From Candidatus Pacearchaeota archaeon (lineage in GTDB: Archaea > Nanobdellota > Nanobdellia > Pacearchaeales > GW2011-AR1), in assembly GCA_016186425.1 (NCBI GenBank), contig JACPLR010000023.1, positions 1 through 48,207 of the forward strand: a stretch of 48,207 nt of DNA, in the 5' to 3' direction. Positions 9,660-18,882 of the stretch are shown one piece after another. Below the pieces are notes generated by a model, which was not told the DNA's origin, searched no databases, and worked only from the letters and a program-made list of their open reading frames with translations. The translations under genes were made by a program, and so were the position numbers. The first letter of the stretch is position 1, and every line of letters starts with the position of its first letter.

Positions 9660-11362
9660 TTGCTGTTTATTGTTCCTGGATTATCACATTGATCACTTGT
9701 TTGAGAATTTCCATCATCACAATCAGCATTTGAATTGCATTCTATAATAGTATAGTTGCATTGATAATTAATACACTGGTCAATTGTCAAAGCATTATTG
9801 TCGTTGCAATCCACATTATTAATACATTGTATAGGATTATGCACACACTCGGCTTGCGGTGTTCCTGGAGATAAACAAATATCTTGTGTATATGCATTAT
9901 TATCATTACAGTCAGCGTCGTTGTTGCAAGCTGGCTGATTTAAACAAGCTCCATTGCTGCAACCAAACTGGCAGGTTTGAATTAAAACAGCTTCGTCTTC
10001 AGGATTGCTTACACAAGAATTATCACTGCATCCCCTGTCTGTACAAACCCTATTTTGATAAACGCTATTATTTAAGCAATATCTCGCTCCAACATCACTG
10101 CAGGAATCTTCTCCGCATTCATTTACTAATAAAGGATTTTGAGTTACAACGCAGTTGCTTTGCAGCGTTCCAGGATTAATACAAGTTGAATTCTGGAAAG
10201 TTTTTTGAACATCATCAGCTGAGCAAAATTCCTGTCCAAGAAATCCTGTGAAACCGCAATCACTATTTGTCAGGCAGTTTACTTCTGTATTTCTGCAAAA
10301 ACTATCTTCATCTCCCGGATTAATGCATTCATCAACTGTTCTGTTGTTATTGTCATTGCAGTCGCTGTCAGATGAACATGGAATAGGTATGTATTCGCAA
10401 GTGTGATCCTCTTTACACTGGTCAATTGTTCCAGCATTATTGTCATTGCAGTCAGCATCAACATTGCATTCAACGCAATTTCCATTGAAGCAGGCATTAG
10501 TGCATTCCTGAACTAATGTTTTATTCTGAGGCACTCCAATACATTGGGCATTTAAGCTTCCAGGATTCTGGCAGCTGTAATCAACATTGTCTCTGAAAAT
10601 ATTTTTTCCTTCACAATAAGGGTCTCCAATAGAATCATCTGAACAATCATTGTCGTTTGAGCAAGCTGTTGCAACAAATGCCGCACATTCTGAGAAAAGC
10701 TGCTTTGCCTCCGGAGTCCAAAAATCAGACTCTATAATCCCATAGAAACACATCTTTCCGTCTGCAAATTCTCCATTGTTTAATCTGCTGCTTGCATTTG
10801 CATAAGCTATTACAGCCCCCAAATCTCCGTCTAAGTTCCCGACATGAGTTCCTGCTATTTCTTCAAATCCAGGAGCTTTGTTATTGTGGTCAAGATAATA
10901 ATAAGGAATTGCAACAGTGCTTCCCGGATTAAAAAAAGCATCAGTATAAACCTGCAGAACCTGTATAAAATTTCCAAATTTTTTTACCTTAAGAGGCTGA
11001 GTTCCGCCTATTTTGGACACTCCATCAGCATCAGTTATATCCCAGTCTCTTCCATGATAATAATTTGCGATAATGCTTGGAAAATCATTGACAGGTATTA
11101 ATCTTGGATTTGAGAATTTTTCATCACCAACGAAAATTAATCTATACTGCGAGAAATCTGTCTGTGAAGCCTGGGATGATTTTATTGTATCAACGCTTAA
11201 TCCCAAGTTATTGAAAACTTCTATTACATTGGGGTCAATCTTGAAATTTTTGTTGTAAATGTATGCAACATCTGCAGCGCTTGCAAAAGAAATAGATAAC
11301 AGGCTGATAAATATAATGCAACACAATAGGAGTATTACACCCCTTTTTTTAATGCCCCTCAT
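9632..11362 (-). CDS. Secreted Cys-rich repeat protein with N-terminal signal peptide and Rossmann-like ectodomain (5' part of the broken gene)
   Basis: Signal MRGIKKRGVILLLCCIIFISLLSISFASA; DVAYIYN...FSQYRLIFVGDE...FYGIIESDFWTPEAKQLFSECAAFV, then DCNDNNAxTxDQC repeats. Confidence 0.8.
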   Translation of the reverse strand: MRGIKKRGVILLLCCIIFISLLSISFASAADVAYIYNKNFKIDPNVIEVFNNLGLSVDTIKSSQASQTDFSQYRLIFVGDEKFSNPRLIPVNDFPSIIANYYHGRDWDITDADGVSKIGGTQPLKVKKFGNFIQVLQVYTDAFFNPGSTVAIPYYYLDHNNKAPGFEEIAGTHVGNLDGDLGAVIAYANASSRLNNGEFADGKMCFYGIIESDFWTPEAKQLFSECAAFVATACSNDNDCSDDSIGDPYCEGKNIFRDNVDYSCQNPGSLNAQCIGVPQNKTLVQECTNACFNGNCVECNVDADCNDNNAGTIDQCKEDHTCEYIPIPCSSDSDCNDNNNRTVDECINPGDEDSFCRNTEVNCLTNSDCGFTGFLGQEFCSADDVQKTFQNSTCINPGTLQSNCVVTQNPLLVNECGEDSCSDVGARYCLNNSVYQNRVCTDRGCSDNSCVSNPEDEAVLIQTCQFGCSNGACLNQPACNNDADCNDNNAYTQDICLSPGTPQAECVHNPIQCINNVDCNDNNALTIDQCINYQCNYTIIECNSNADCDDGNSQTSDQCDNPGTINSNCVNTPLHA

Positions 11363-11514
11363 TTTAGTTAAAAATTAACTTTTTTAAAGTAAAATCATTT
11401 ATAAATATTGTTGTCGTCGAAAAAATACTTCTTTGTAATTACTTTTGATTGATACTAGAGGTATTTTTTGCGTTTTAAAAGAAATATTAAATATTTTTAA
11501 GTGATATTTAAAAT

Positions 11515-11769
11515 TTAATTACTATTAATCTTATCTTTAATTTCTAATTGAATATTGTTACAATTAGAAAATTGTTTTACTGCAAGTGCTCCAAAAATTC
11601 CTAACCAAATTATACTAAGAAGAAGTGCAATTGTTTTTTCATTTATAAATTCTTTTGCGATTGAATAGAAAGAAAAAGCTCCAATAATACCAAAACCTAA
11701 AAACGAAGCCCCCTTAACAGAATATAAATCATGCTGTAAATCTAATAAATTCTTTTTTAGATTGTCCAT
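11515..11769 (-). CDS. Small membrane protein (84 aa)
   Basis: Two TM-like segments in ORF MDNLKKNLLDLQHDLYSVKGASFLGFGIIGAFSFYS... Confidence 0.65.
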   Translation of the reverse strand: MDNLKKNLLDLQHDLYSVKGASFLGFGIIGAFSFYSIAKEFINEKTIALLLSIIWLGIFGALAVKQFSNCNNIQLEIKDKINSN

Positions 11770-11772
11770 TCT

Positions 11773-11931
11773 TTAACTTAAAGATTTTACTATAAGAAAA
11801 ATTCCAAATAAAATCCCTATAATTGCTGGAATCTGGTACTGATTATAATTTACTAAGCTAATTACTTCTAAAATAAGTCCTGACACGAACATCAAAGTTT
11901 TTTTAGTACTATCATCAAATGTCTTTACCAT
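11773..11931 (-). CDS. Small membrane protein (52 aa)
   Basis: MVKTFDDSTKKTLMFVSGLILEVISLVNYNQYQIPAIIGILFGIFLIVKSLS*, stop 4 nt before the ATG of 11515-11769; below the ORF-track length cutoff. Confidence 0.6.
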   Translation of the reverse strand: MVKTFDDSTKKTLMFVSGLILEVISLVNYNQYQIPAIIGILFGIFLIVKSLS

Positions 11932-12020
11932 TTCACTCTTTTTTATTGTTATAAGTATGATTTTATACTTTTTAATACTTTCTTATCCTTTTAGGTCATA
12001 TAATTATTTGATATATTATA

Positions 12021-15000
12021 TTAAGCAAGATTAAATTCAACTTGCTTAGAATCAGAATTTCCAGCTTTGTCAACAGCCCTTATTGTTAGATTATGGGTGC
12101 CTGGCTTGAATGTTATCTTTCTTTCGCAAATGTTTCCTTCTTTTAATCTTGAGCATAATAGTTTCCATTTCGGCCTTGAATCGCTGTTATCAATGTATTT
12201 AACAGAATCAAGATTAAGCTCGGATATATTAATTGTAAATTTAACTCTTTTATTATCAATCGTTTTATTTATGTAATTAATTATTGGAGGAGTTGTATCA
12301 ACATTTATTGGAATTTCTCTTGATTCTCCAATATTTCCGGCAAGATCAGTTATTGTAAATTTATATTTAACTTCTTGCCCATCAAATGAACTTAAATCTT
12401 GGTTTATGAATTTTTCAACATTTCTGCCAGATTCACAAGGACCAGCTCCACCTCCTCCACTTTGCTGTCCACTTATTGTTAGCCCAAGCGATTTACAGTT
12501 ATCTTCACTGTATCTAATATAAAAATTACTTCCGTTTGTGAAAGAGTTTCTTCTTGGAAGTGTTTTTAGGATTCTCGGTTTTTTGGGATCTATAATGGGC
12601 TGAGTATTAATTGAAGAATTATATACATAGAATTGAATATTGAATTCATTATTTGATTCATTTGTTTCTTTAAATTGATTATTCGGATCTATATTAATCT
12701 TAAAAAGATGCTGTCCTGGATTTAAAGGACCTATGACCCAAACAAATCCCGATTTAACTAATCCTCCTCCCTCAAAGTTAAACGAGTGTATCATTGAAAT
12801 ATTATCTAATGATGTAATTGTGGGAAGATTAACCTCAGAATCTAAAGGATTGTAAGTATAAAAAAAGAAAGCTAAAGTAGATTCATTATCATATATTTTT
12901 GGAGGACTATTAAAATAAAGATAACTATTTCCAGGGAAAACTGATCCGTTTAACATATAAAAGTCAATTAGTTGATTATCACAAGCATCTCCAATTCCAT
13001 CATTATCTAAATCTTTTTGATCAGGATTGTAATTATTAGGGCAATTATCTAAATTGTCTTTTATTCCATCGTTGTCTGAATCTGGTATTACGTTAACAAA
13101 AAATTCTAAAATATTATTTGTGGTATCACATAAAGTAGTATTAAAGATGAGAGGAAAAATAATAGATTGATTTTGTAACCCACTTTTTAAAGACAAGAAT
13201 TCCATAGAACTACTTTTATTTATTCTAAGTTTACATGTATTATATATAGTATTCAATCCTGAAAATCTAAAAGTATAGTAATTATCTTTAATTAAAGCAG
13301 TTGTTTCATCTCCCGGTTCCATGTGATAAAAATTTGGAGGTTTTGGTAAAGAAGAATCTAAGTTTATCTCATATACATTTGTCCTTAATGATTGTATATT
13401 TATATCTTTCCCAGTATCTTGATTATTAACATATAAGTCATAATTCCCAGATGAGATGGTAGTTCCCAGTTCTACAGAATTACCAGAATAATAAGTAAAT
13501 ATTCCGGTATCAATATTTTTTACTAAAGGATAATCAATAGAAGATTTTCTTAATTTAACACAGGAAGGACAAGGGGTATTAGAGCCAGTAAATCTTATTA
13601 GAACCATTCCCTCATTAAAAGGATAGTTAATGCTATTTTGTGTTAAATAATATTCGTTTGATTTAAGGTTAAAGTTATTCTTAACATTAGATTCACCAGA
13701 GTCTTTCAAGAAAGAAGATATACCAGATACAAGATTATTAATGCTACATGTCGATATTGTACTACTACACCAAGGAGCTAAAGGGATTACACTCTTTCCA
13801 TGTTCATTAGCATGGTTAAGTTGTAATAATACTAATGGAATGTTATGATTTAATAAACTTGTACTTGAAGCTGAAACAACAGAATCAGAATCATCAGCTT
13901 CATAATAAAAAGCATTTATTACTATTATATCGTCCGCAATTCCAGAAATGGCTAAATATCCTATTGAAGATGATATACCTTTTTGATTTAAATTCCAAGT
14001 TAATGCACTTCCAACTGATAAATCGTGATATGATGCCTCATTAAAATTTTCATTAGTATATTTGCCAAAAGTTAAAATTTCCTTAGTATTATAAAGATTT
14101 CGCAATCCAATATCGCCTTCAACTAATTTATTGGAAGCGTATGAACCGTATAAAGGAGAACCAATTGTAACTAAATGTGCTATATCAGAATCATAATTGA
14201 TATAGTTTCCAAAACTATTTCTGCCTAATCCAGCTGTATAAACTCTAGCAACTAAACCCCCCATACTATGACCTATCAAATTTACTTGTGATGAAGTTGC
14301 ATGGATTTTTACAGCATCAATACATCCTTTAAGGAGGTAAGCATTATACCTATTATCTCCATTTGCGGGAGAATATTCTATTTGATATACTTTAAATCCT
14401 TTATCTGAAAACTTATCCGGAATATGCCCCCAGTATTTTTCTTCATCTCCATGGATTCCATGAATTAAAATAATAGGATAATAATTACTTGGATTATTTT
14501 TTAATGATCTACATATAGAAGACAAAGAGAAGGAAGGCAATGGTGGATCTTGAATTGAAGAAAAGGATTTAACCGTTTGGTCATTATTTTCTCCATCAAA
14601 TCCATTAATCTTTTTAATATATCCATTATAATAAATTAAGTTTGATTTATCGATAGATTGATATTCTCCCTTATTATTAGATAGTTTAAGATTAGGTAAG
14701 GAACCATCGTAAATATAAATATACTTTAAATAAAAAGATGATGATCCATTTATATTAGAGATGTTAAAGGTATATTCTTTATTTGATAAATTATCTGATT
14801 TAAATACTATTTTTTCTTTATTAGAACTAAATTCCATCCAATATGCGTTTAAACTCAACCTCAAATTATCAACTAAATCACTAGTTAGTATTGAGCCATT
14901 ATACTCAATATAATATCCATCTTTACTTATTCCAGGTAAATTTTTATCAATTTCTTTTATATTATTATATTTATCAGAAGATTCGTCTATGATAACATCC

Positions 15001-15353
15001 TCAAAATAATTTTCAAATTTATTAATATAATTTGATGTATGGTACTCTATAGATATTGGAGTCTCTTTTTCAATTATTAAATATTCTCCCCCTATTGGAG
15101 GAACAACATTACATCCAGACCAACAAAAGATATCTTTAGTTTCTACATTATAATTACCTAAAGAATCTGTCATAATATTTTTTATCTGTCCACTAGAAAA
15201 CTTTATTTCAATAAAAGTATTTGAATAGGGATTATATACAGACTTATTTAATGACGAGTTGACCTCAATAGAAGCTATTTTCCCGCTATAGGAAAATACA
15301 AAATTTATTGTTAAAATAAAAAAGAATAAAATAAAGATTTTCTTACCATTCAT
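12021..15353 (-). CDS. Secreted alpha/beta hydrolase (lipase/PGAP1-like) fused to thrombospondin type-3-like, CARDB-like and C-terminal Ig-like modules
   Basis: Signal peptide; YPIILIHGIHGDEEKYWG oxyanion region; NLIGHSMGGLVARVYTAG nucleophile elbow (GHSMG); DSDNDGIKDNLDNCPNNYNPDQKDLDNDGIGDACDN. Confidence 0.8.
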   Translation of the reverse strand: MNGKKIFILFFFILTINFVFSYSGKIASIEVNSSLNKSVYNPYSNTFIEIKFSSGQIKNIMTDSLGNYNVETKDIFCWSGCNVVPPIGGEYLIIEKETPISIEYHTSNYINKFENYFEDVIIDESSDKYNNIKEIDKNLPGISKDGYYIEYNGSILTSDLVDNLRLSLNAYWMEFSSNKEKIVFKSDNLSNKEYTFNISNINGSSSFYLKYIYIYDGSLPNLKLSNNKGEYQSIDKSNLIYYNGYIKKINGFDGENNDQTVKSFSSIQDPPLPSFSLSSICRSLKNNPSNYYPIILIHGIHGDEEKYWGHIPDKFSDKGFKVYQIEYSPANGDNRYNAYLLKGCIDAVKIHATSSQVNLIGHSMGGLVARVYTAGLGRNSFGNYINYDSDIAHLVTIGSPLYGSYASNKLVEGDIGLRNLYNTKEILTFGKYTNENFNEASYHDLSVGSALTWNLNQKGISSSIGYLAISGIADDIIVINAFYYEADDSDSVVSASSTSLLNHNIPLVLLQLNHANEHGKSVIPLAPWCSSTISTCSINNLVSGISSFLKDSGESNVKNNFNLKSNEYYLTQNSINYPFNEGMVLIRFTGSNTPCPSCVKLRKSSIDYPLVKNIDTGIFTYYSGNSVELGTTISSGNYDLYVNNQDTGKDINIQSLRTNVYEINLDSSLPKPPNFYHMEPGDETTALIKDNYYTFRFSGLNTIYNTCKLRINKSSSMEFLSLKSGLQNQSIIFPLIFNTTLCDTTNNILEFFVNVIPDSDNDGIKDNLDNCPNNYNPDQKDLDNDGIGDACDNQLIDFYMLNGSVFPGNSYLYFNSPPKIYDNESTLAFFFYTYNPLDSEVNLPTITSLDNISMIHSFNFEGGGLVKSGFVWVIGPLNPGQHLFKINIDPNNQFKETNESNNEFNIQFYVYNSSINTQPIIDPKKPRILKTLPRRNSFTNGSNFYIRYSEDNCKSLGLTISGQQSGGGGAGPCESGRNVEKFINQDLSSFDGQEVKYKFTITDLAGNIGESREIPINVDTTPPIINYINKTIDNKRVKFTINISELNLDSVKYIDNSDSRPKWKLLCSRLKEGNICERKITFKPGTHNLTIRAVDKAGNSDSKQVEFNLA

Positions 15354-15563
15354 TTAACTTAAAGCCTCCTTTAATCCAAAGAATATAGGCCAAAATAAGA
15401 TTATTATAATATTTGACCAAATACTGCTAAAATAAGTTTCAAGGAAATTTTTATTGGGTAAGGTTAAAAAAGTTAAATAGTTTACATATATAGATATAAA
15501 AAATCCAATTAATAAATAGATGAGTAAAAAAATAATGAGGATATTTTTAGTTCTCTTTTTCAT
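15354..15563 (-). CDS. Small membrane protein (69 aa)
   Basis: ORF with two TM-like segments ending directly before the hydrolase gene. Confidence 0.55.
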   Translation of the reverse strand: MKKRTKNILIIFLLIYLLIGFFISIYVNYLTFLTLPNKNFLETYFSSIWSNIIIILFWPIFFGLKEALS

Positions 15564-15737
15564 GTTTCATCAACCCCAAATTACACTCTTTCTTTCCATC
15601 CTCTCCCTACGTTCCCCCTTCTCTTAAACCTATCTTACTACTCAAAGATAATCATAAACAATTGTTAAGTTTTTTGAAGATAAGACAATGGAATTTAACG
15701 ACCGAAAGATTTAAATTGTATATATATGTGTATATAT

Positions 15738-15805
15738 TAACAGGTAAGACCTGAAAGTCAGTGTACCTTGAGGTGCACGTTTTAGTGCTTTCAGGTTCTG
15801 TTGCT
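15738..15805 (+). ncRNA. Candidate structured small RNA (strand uncertain)
   Basis: Three nested stems: AACAG/CTGTT, ACCTGAAAG/CTTTCAGGT (perfect 9 bp), GTGTACC-TTGA-GGTGCAC. BRE/TATA-like CGAAAGATTTAAAT lies about 25-30 nt upstream on +; T-rich GCTTTTATTC follows. Confidence 0.45.
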
Positions 15806-15806
15806 T

Positions 15807-16040
15807 TTATTCTACCAGACATGATAAACCCCTTGGCCATTTTTTATCTGCCTCTTTAATAGCTTCTTCAATCGGAATAAATCCTTCATCAGACATTAAG
15901 AATTCTTTTAGCTGCTCTTTTACAGCCATAGCATAAATCCTTTTAAGAATTTCATCATAACTTTCTACTTTTAAGCCAAAAGTAGATATTTTTTCTTTTG
16001 TTTCCTTGCTTAATTGAATTGTTGTTGTTTCCCTGTTAAT
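15807..16040 (-). CDS. Antitoxin-like small protein (~77 aa), no canonical start codon
   Basis: (I)NRETTTIQLSKETKEKISTFGLKVESYDEILKRIYAMAVKEQLKEFLMSDEGFIPIEEAIKEADKKWPRGLSCLVE*; resembles archaeal VapB/DUF7557-type antitoxins. First codon after the upstream TAG is ATT. Confidence 0.5.
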   Translation of the reverse strand: MNRETTTIQLSKETKEKISTFGLKVESYDEILKRIYAMAVKEQLKEFLMSDEGFIPIEEAIKEADKKWPRGLSCLVE

Positions 16041-16058
16041 CTATAGTAACTATAGTTT

Positions 16059-17648
16059 CTAAATCTTCTTACACTTGCAGTTCGCTGTTTCTCCTCTAGA
16101 AGTATTTTTGTAAGCTATTGTGCAGTTCCATCCTAAATCAATAAAGCTGGTTAAATGGCTATCTTTAGCATACCCACATGCAATATTTTTTCTGTCACTG
16201 CTGCTTAAATACTTGAAATAATTTAAGAAACTTAAATTTGTTGAATTAGCATTTATAATTTTTTGGCTTTCCAGTTTTTTTATTCTTCCCTCTTGGTTAT
16301 TTGTTTTTGAAATTAATCCGTTTATTGTTAGTGTAAAATTTGCAATTGTGTTTATTATTGAGGTTTTCCATATTTCCAAAGCAGAAACTTTATTTTCAAT
16401 ATTTTTTATTCTTGCTTCTGTAATATTATTTTCCTCTTTAAGTTTTGCTTGCACTAAACCATAGCCATAAATCTCATCCCATCCGCTAATTCCAAGATCA
16501 AGTGCATCTTCATGAAGCTTTGCTCTTATTTCATTGGGAGTTTTGCTTTTATTTTGTTCAAGCATCAGCGCAGCAACTCCTGCAGCATGTGGTGCTGAAA
16601 AAGAAGTTCCTGATGCAATTGCATAACTATTATTTATGTAAGTTGTCAGAATATCTGTTCCAGGAGATGCAAACTCTAAATCACTTCCAATATTTCCGAA
16701 GGGAACATCATTATTTTCATCAATATTTCCAGCTGCAATTACACTTGTATATTTTGCAGGATACAAAACATTGCCTCCATCATTTCCTGCAGCTGCAACC
16801 AAAATTATCCCGGAATTATATGCTTCAGCAAGCTTAATTTCTAATACTTCTGAATAAACATCTGTTCCAAAACTCATGCTGATTATACTCATATTATTTT
16901 CAATAGCCCAATCAATTCCGCTTATTATATCACTTAATGTTCCCCCTGTTTCATCCATTACCTTAACCATATATAATTCAATGTTTGGAGCAACTCCAAC
17001 AATTCCAATTCCATTGTCTCTGGCTGAAATAACTCCTGCAACAAGTGTTCCATGCCCGACAAAATCCTGAGTGTAATTTTCTCCTGCAATAAAGCTGATT
17101 CCTCCGCTTACATTTAGCTCACTATGTTTTGCATCTATTCCTGTGTCTAAAAGTGCCACTCTTATTTTTTTGCCAGTTGTTTTATGCCAGACATAAGGCG
17201 CTCTAACTCTTTCAACTCCCCACGGAATTAATTCACTAGAAGCCAGCTCAGAATAAGTTTCATTGCTCACATTGTTTAATATATTATATTCTGTTTCTGA
17301 ATCAGGATTTATCTGAATTTTCTTGCCTCTCAGCACAGGCTTCAGTGTAGCTTTTGCCTTGCTTACAGAAATTCTTTCGCTAACATTTGGCAATGGAATT
17401 TTAAAATTCTTTTCACTCACCCACTTGTCATTTTGAGAATCATAAACATTTACTATAACGCTTCCATCAGTGCTTTTATTAATTACTGCTTTATTTGCGT
17501 ATTTTGCAGAGCTGAATGGCAGGGCAATAAAAACTATGAATCCTGCAAGTAATATAATTAACATTAACTTATACAACAGCCTCTTTTTCATTTTAAATCT
17601 AATATAAGAATAATCATGATTGTAAGTTATAAAGTTTGTTATGGTCAT
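16059..17648 (-). CDS. Secreted subtilisin-like serine protease (S8 family)
   Basis: Asp/His/Ser motifs IRVALLDTGIDAKH, GHGTLVAGVISA, GTSFSAPHAAGVAALM; prepropeptide-like N-terminus. Likely start at internal MKKRLLYKLM. Confidence 0.9.
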   Translation of the reverse strand: MTITNFITYNHDYSYIRFKMKKRLLYKLMLIILLAGFIVFIALPFSSAKYANKAVINKSTDGSVIVNVYDSQNDKWVSEKNFKIPLPNVSERISVSKAKATLKPVLRGKKIQINPDSETEYNILNNVSNETYSELASSELIPWGVERVRAPYVWHKTTGKKIRVALLDTGIDAKHSELNVSGGISFIAGENYTQDFVGHGTLVAGVISARDNGIGIVGVAPNIELYMVKVMDETGGTLSDIISGIDWAIENNMSIISMSFGTDVYSEVLEIKLAEAYNSGIILVAAAGNDGGNVLYPAKYTSVIAAGNIDENNDVPFGNIGSDLEFASPGTDILTTYINNSYAIASGTSFSAPHAAGVAALMLEQNKSKTPNEIRAKLHEDALDLGISGWDEIYGYGLVQAKLKEENNITEARIKNIENKVSALEIWKTSIINTIANFTLTINGLISKTNNQEGRIKKLESQKIINANSTNLSFLNYFKYLSSSDRKNIACGYAKDSHLTSFIDLGWNCTIAYKNTSRGETANCKCKKI

Positions 17649-17731
17649 CTGTTGAGAAGATATTTTTCTGCGACAGAATTATGGTTCATTTAGTCAAATA
17701 TACAATACTAAATTTCTCCCTGCTAGAAATC

Positions 17732-17814
17732 TAAATTAATTTATTATACATATTAAATAATCTTAAAATAATCAGTAACTTTCATTGATAAAGTATGTAA
17801 AGATATTATATGTT
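17732..17814. repeat. 83-bp dispersed intergenic repeat (copy 1)
   Basis: About 80/83 identity with 33293-33375. Confidence 0.8.
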
Positions 17815-18015
17815 TTCAAAAATATTTAATGAATCACTACAACACTAAATTTTTCTCTTGTGAAAAATTTAACATAATTTTAACATTAATGAAGTGATTT
17901 TAAATCATATGAGTATTAATTATAGCTTACTTAAACTTAGTCACTTAAAATGAATAAATAAGGTAAAATTATAGCATGATTCAAGAACAATTTCGGATTA
18001 ATATTATTTATTTTC

Positions 18016-18882
18016 CTATTTGCACCTCTCCATCAGAGTTGCTGTCATGTCATCAACATTCATATTCTTGCCCGCAATATCTACCATTTTATTTTTCTTG
18101 TCAAGATTTATCACAGCTAATTGTTTTATATTGGCATTTCTGTTCTCTCTGAAATCTCCGTTTACAAGAATCTGTGCATTATTATTGTCATTTGATAAAG
18201 CTCCGATTACTTCAAAGCCATAAGTTATTCTTTTTTTATTTCCCTGAGCCTGCAATGATCCCTGGCTTGGAGCTGCATTCGCCAAAGGTATGCTGAAGCT
18301 TAATTTATTTCTTGATCTTTCACTGCCATCCTCTAAACTTCCCCCATTAGCCCTGACAGAACAGCCTGCAAGCATTGTTTTATTTACAATAAATAATGGC
18401 TCTCCAATTTTTTCTCCATCTTTTTCATTATTCAGGAATGTAATAAATTTTGTAGAATAAATTCCTATTTTATAATTTTTGGTATTTGAAGTAATATTAT
18501 ATGAAAAAATGCCGTTTGTAAAGCAATTGTTATATCCATAGCCATATCCATAGCCATATCCATTGCAAGATACATTTTCAACTTCAGAAATTTTTTTAAT
18601 TGTCATTCCCTTGCATCCTGAAATTATTGTCCCATTTGGAAGAAAATCACATGCGATTGTTTCAGGCCCGTCAAGAACAAAAGAAAATTTTGTGATCGGC
18701 ATTTTTTCGTTTGACTCAATTTTTGCCGAGACAAAAAAATTTGTTTTCTGCCCGCTTCTTACAAATTGGTCAGAAGAAATTAATCCAAGTGTGAATGCCT
18801 GTGCAGGGCCGGCCATAATTAAGAGTAGAAGTATTGTTATTGTCGTTATTGCTGAAAATATTTTTATTGATTTGCCATTCAT
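18016..18882 (-). CDS. Secreted protein (288 aa) with GY repeat, paralog of 19243-20298
   Basis: Signal peptide ...LLLIMAGPAQAFTLGLISSDQFVRSGQ; shared N-terminal domain with the neighbouring ORF. Confidence 0.75.
   Translation of the reverse strand: MNGKSIKIFSAITTITILLLLIMAGPAQAFTLGLISSDQFVRSGQKTNFFVSAKIESNEKMPITKFSFVLDGPETIACDFLPNGTIISGCKGMTIKKISEVENVSCNGYGYGYGYGYNNCFTNGIFSYNITSNTKNYKIGIYSTKFITFLNNEKDGEKIGEPLFIVNKTMLAGCSVRANGGSLEDGSERSRNKLSFSIPLANAAPSQGSLQAQGNKKRITYGFEVIGALSNDNNNAQILVNGDFRENRNANIKQLAVINLDKKNKMVDIAGKNMNVDDMTATLMERCK

Noticed and set aside
15652-15840. 62-aa minus ORF MAKGFIMSGRIKATEP... as a toxin gene
   Set aside because: No PIN/RelE features, runs through the strong hairpin and TATA-like region; likely spurious.
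16502-16837. 111-aa plus ORF
   Set aside because: Antisense of the subtilase catalytic region.
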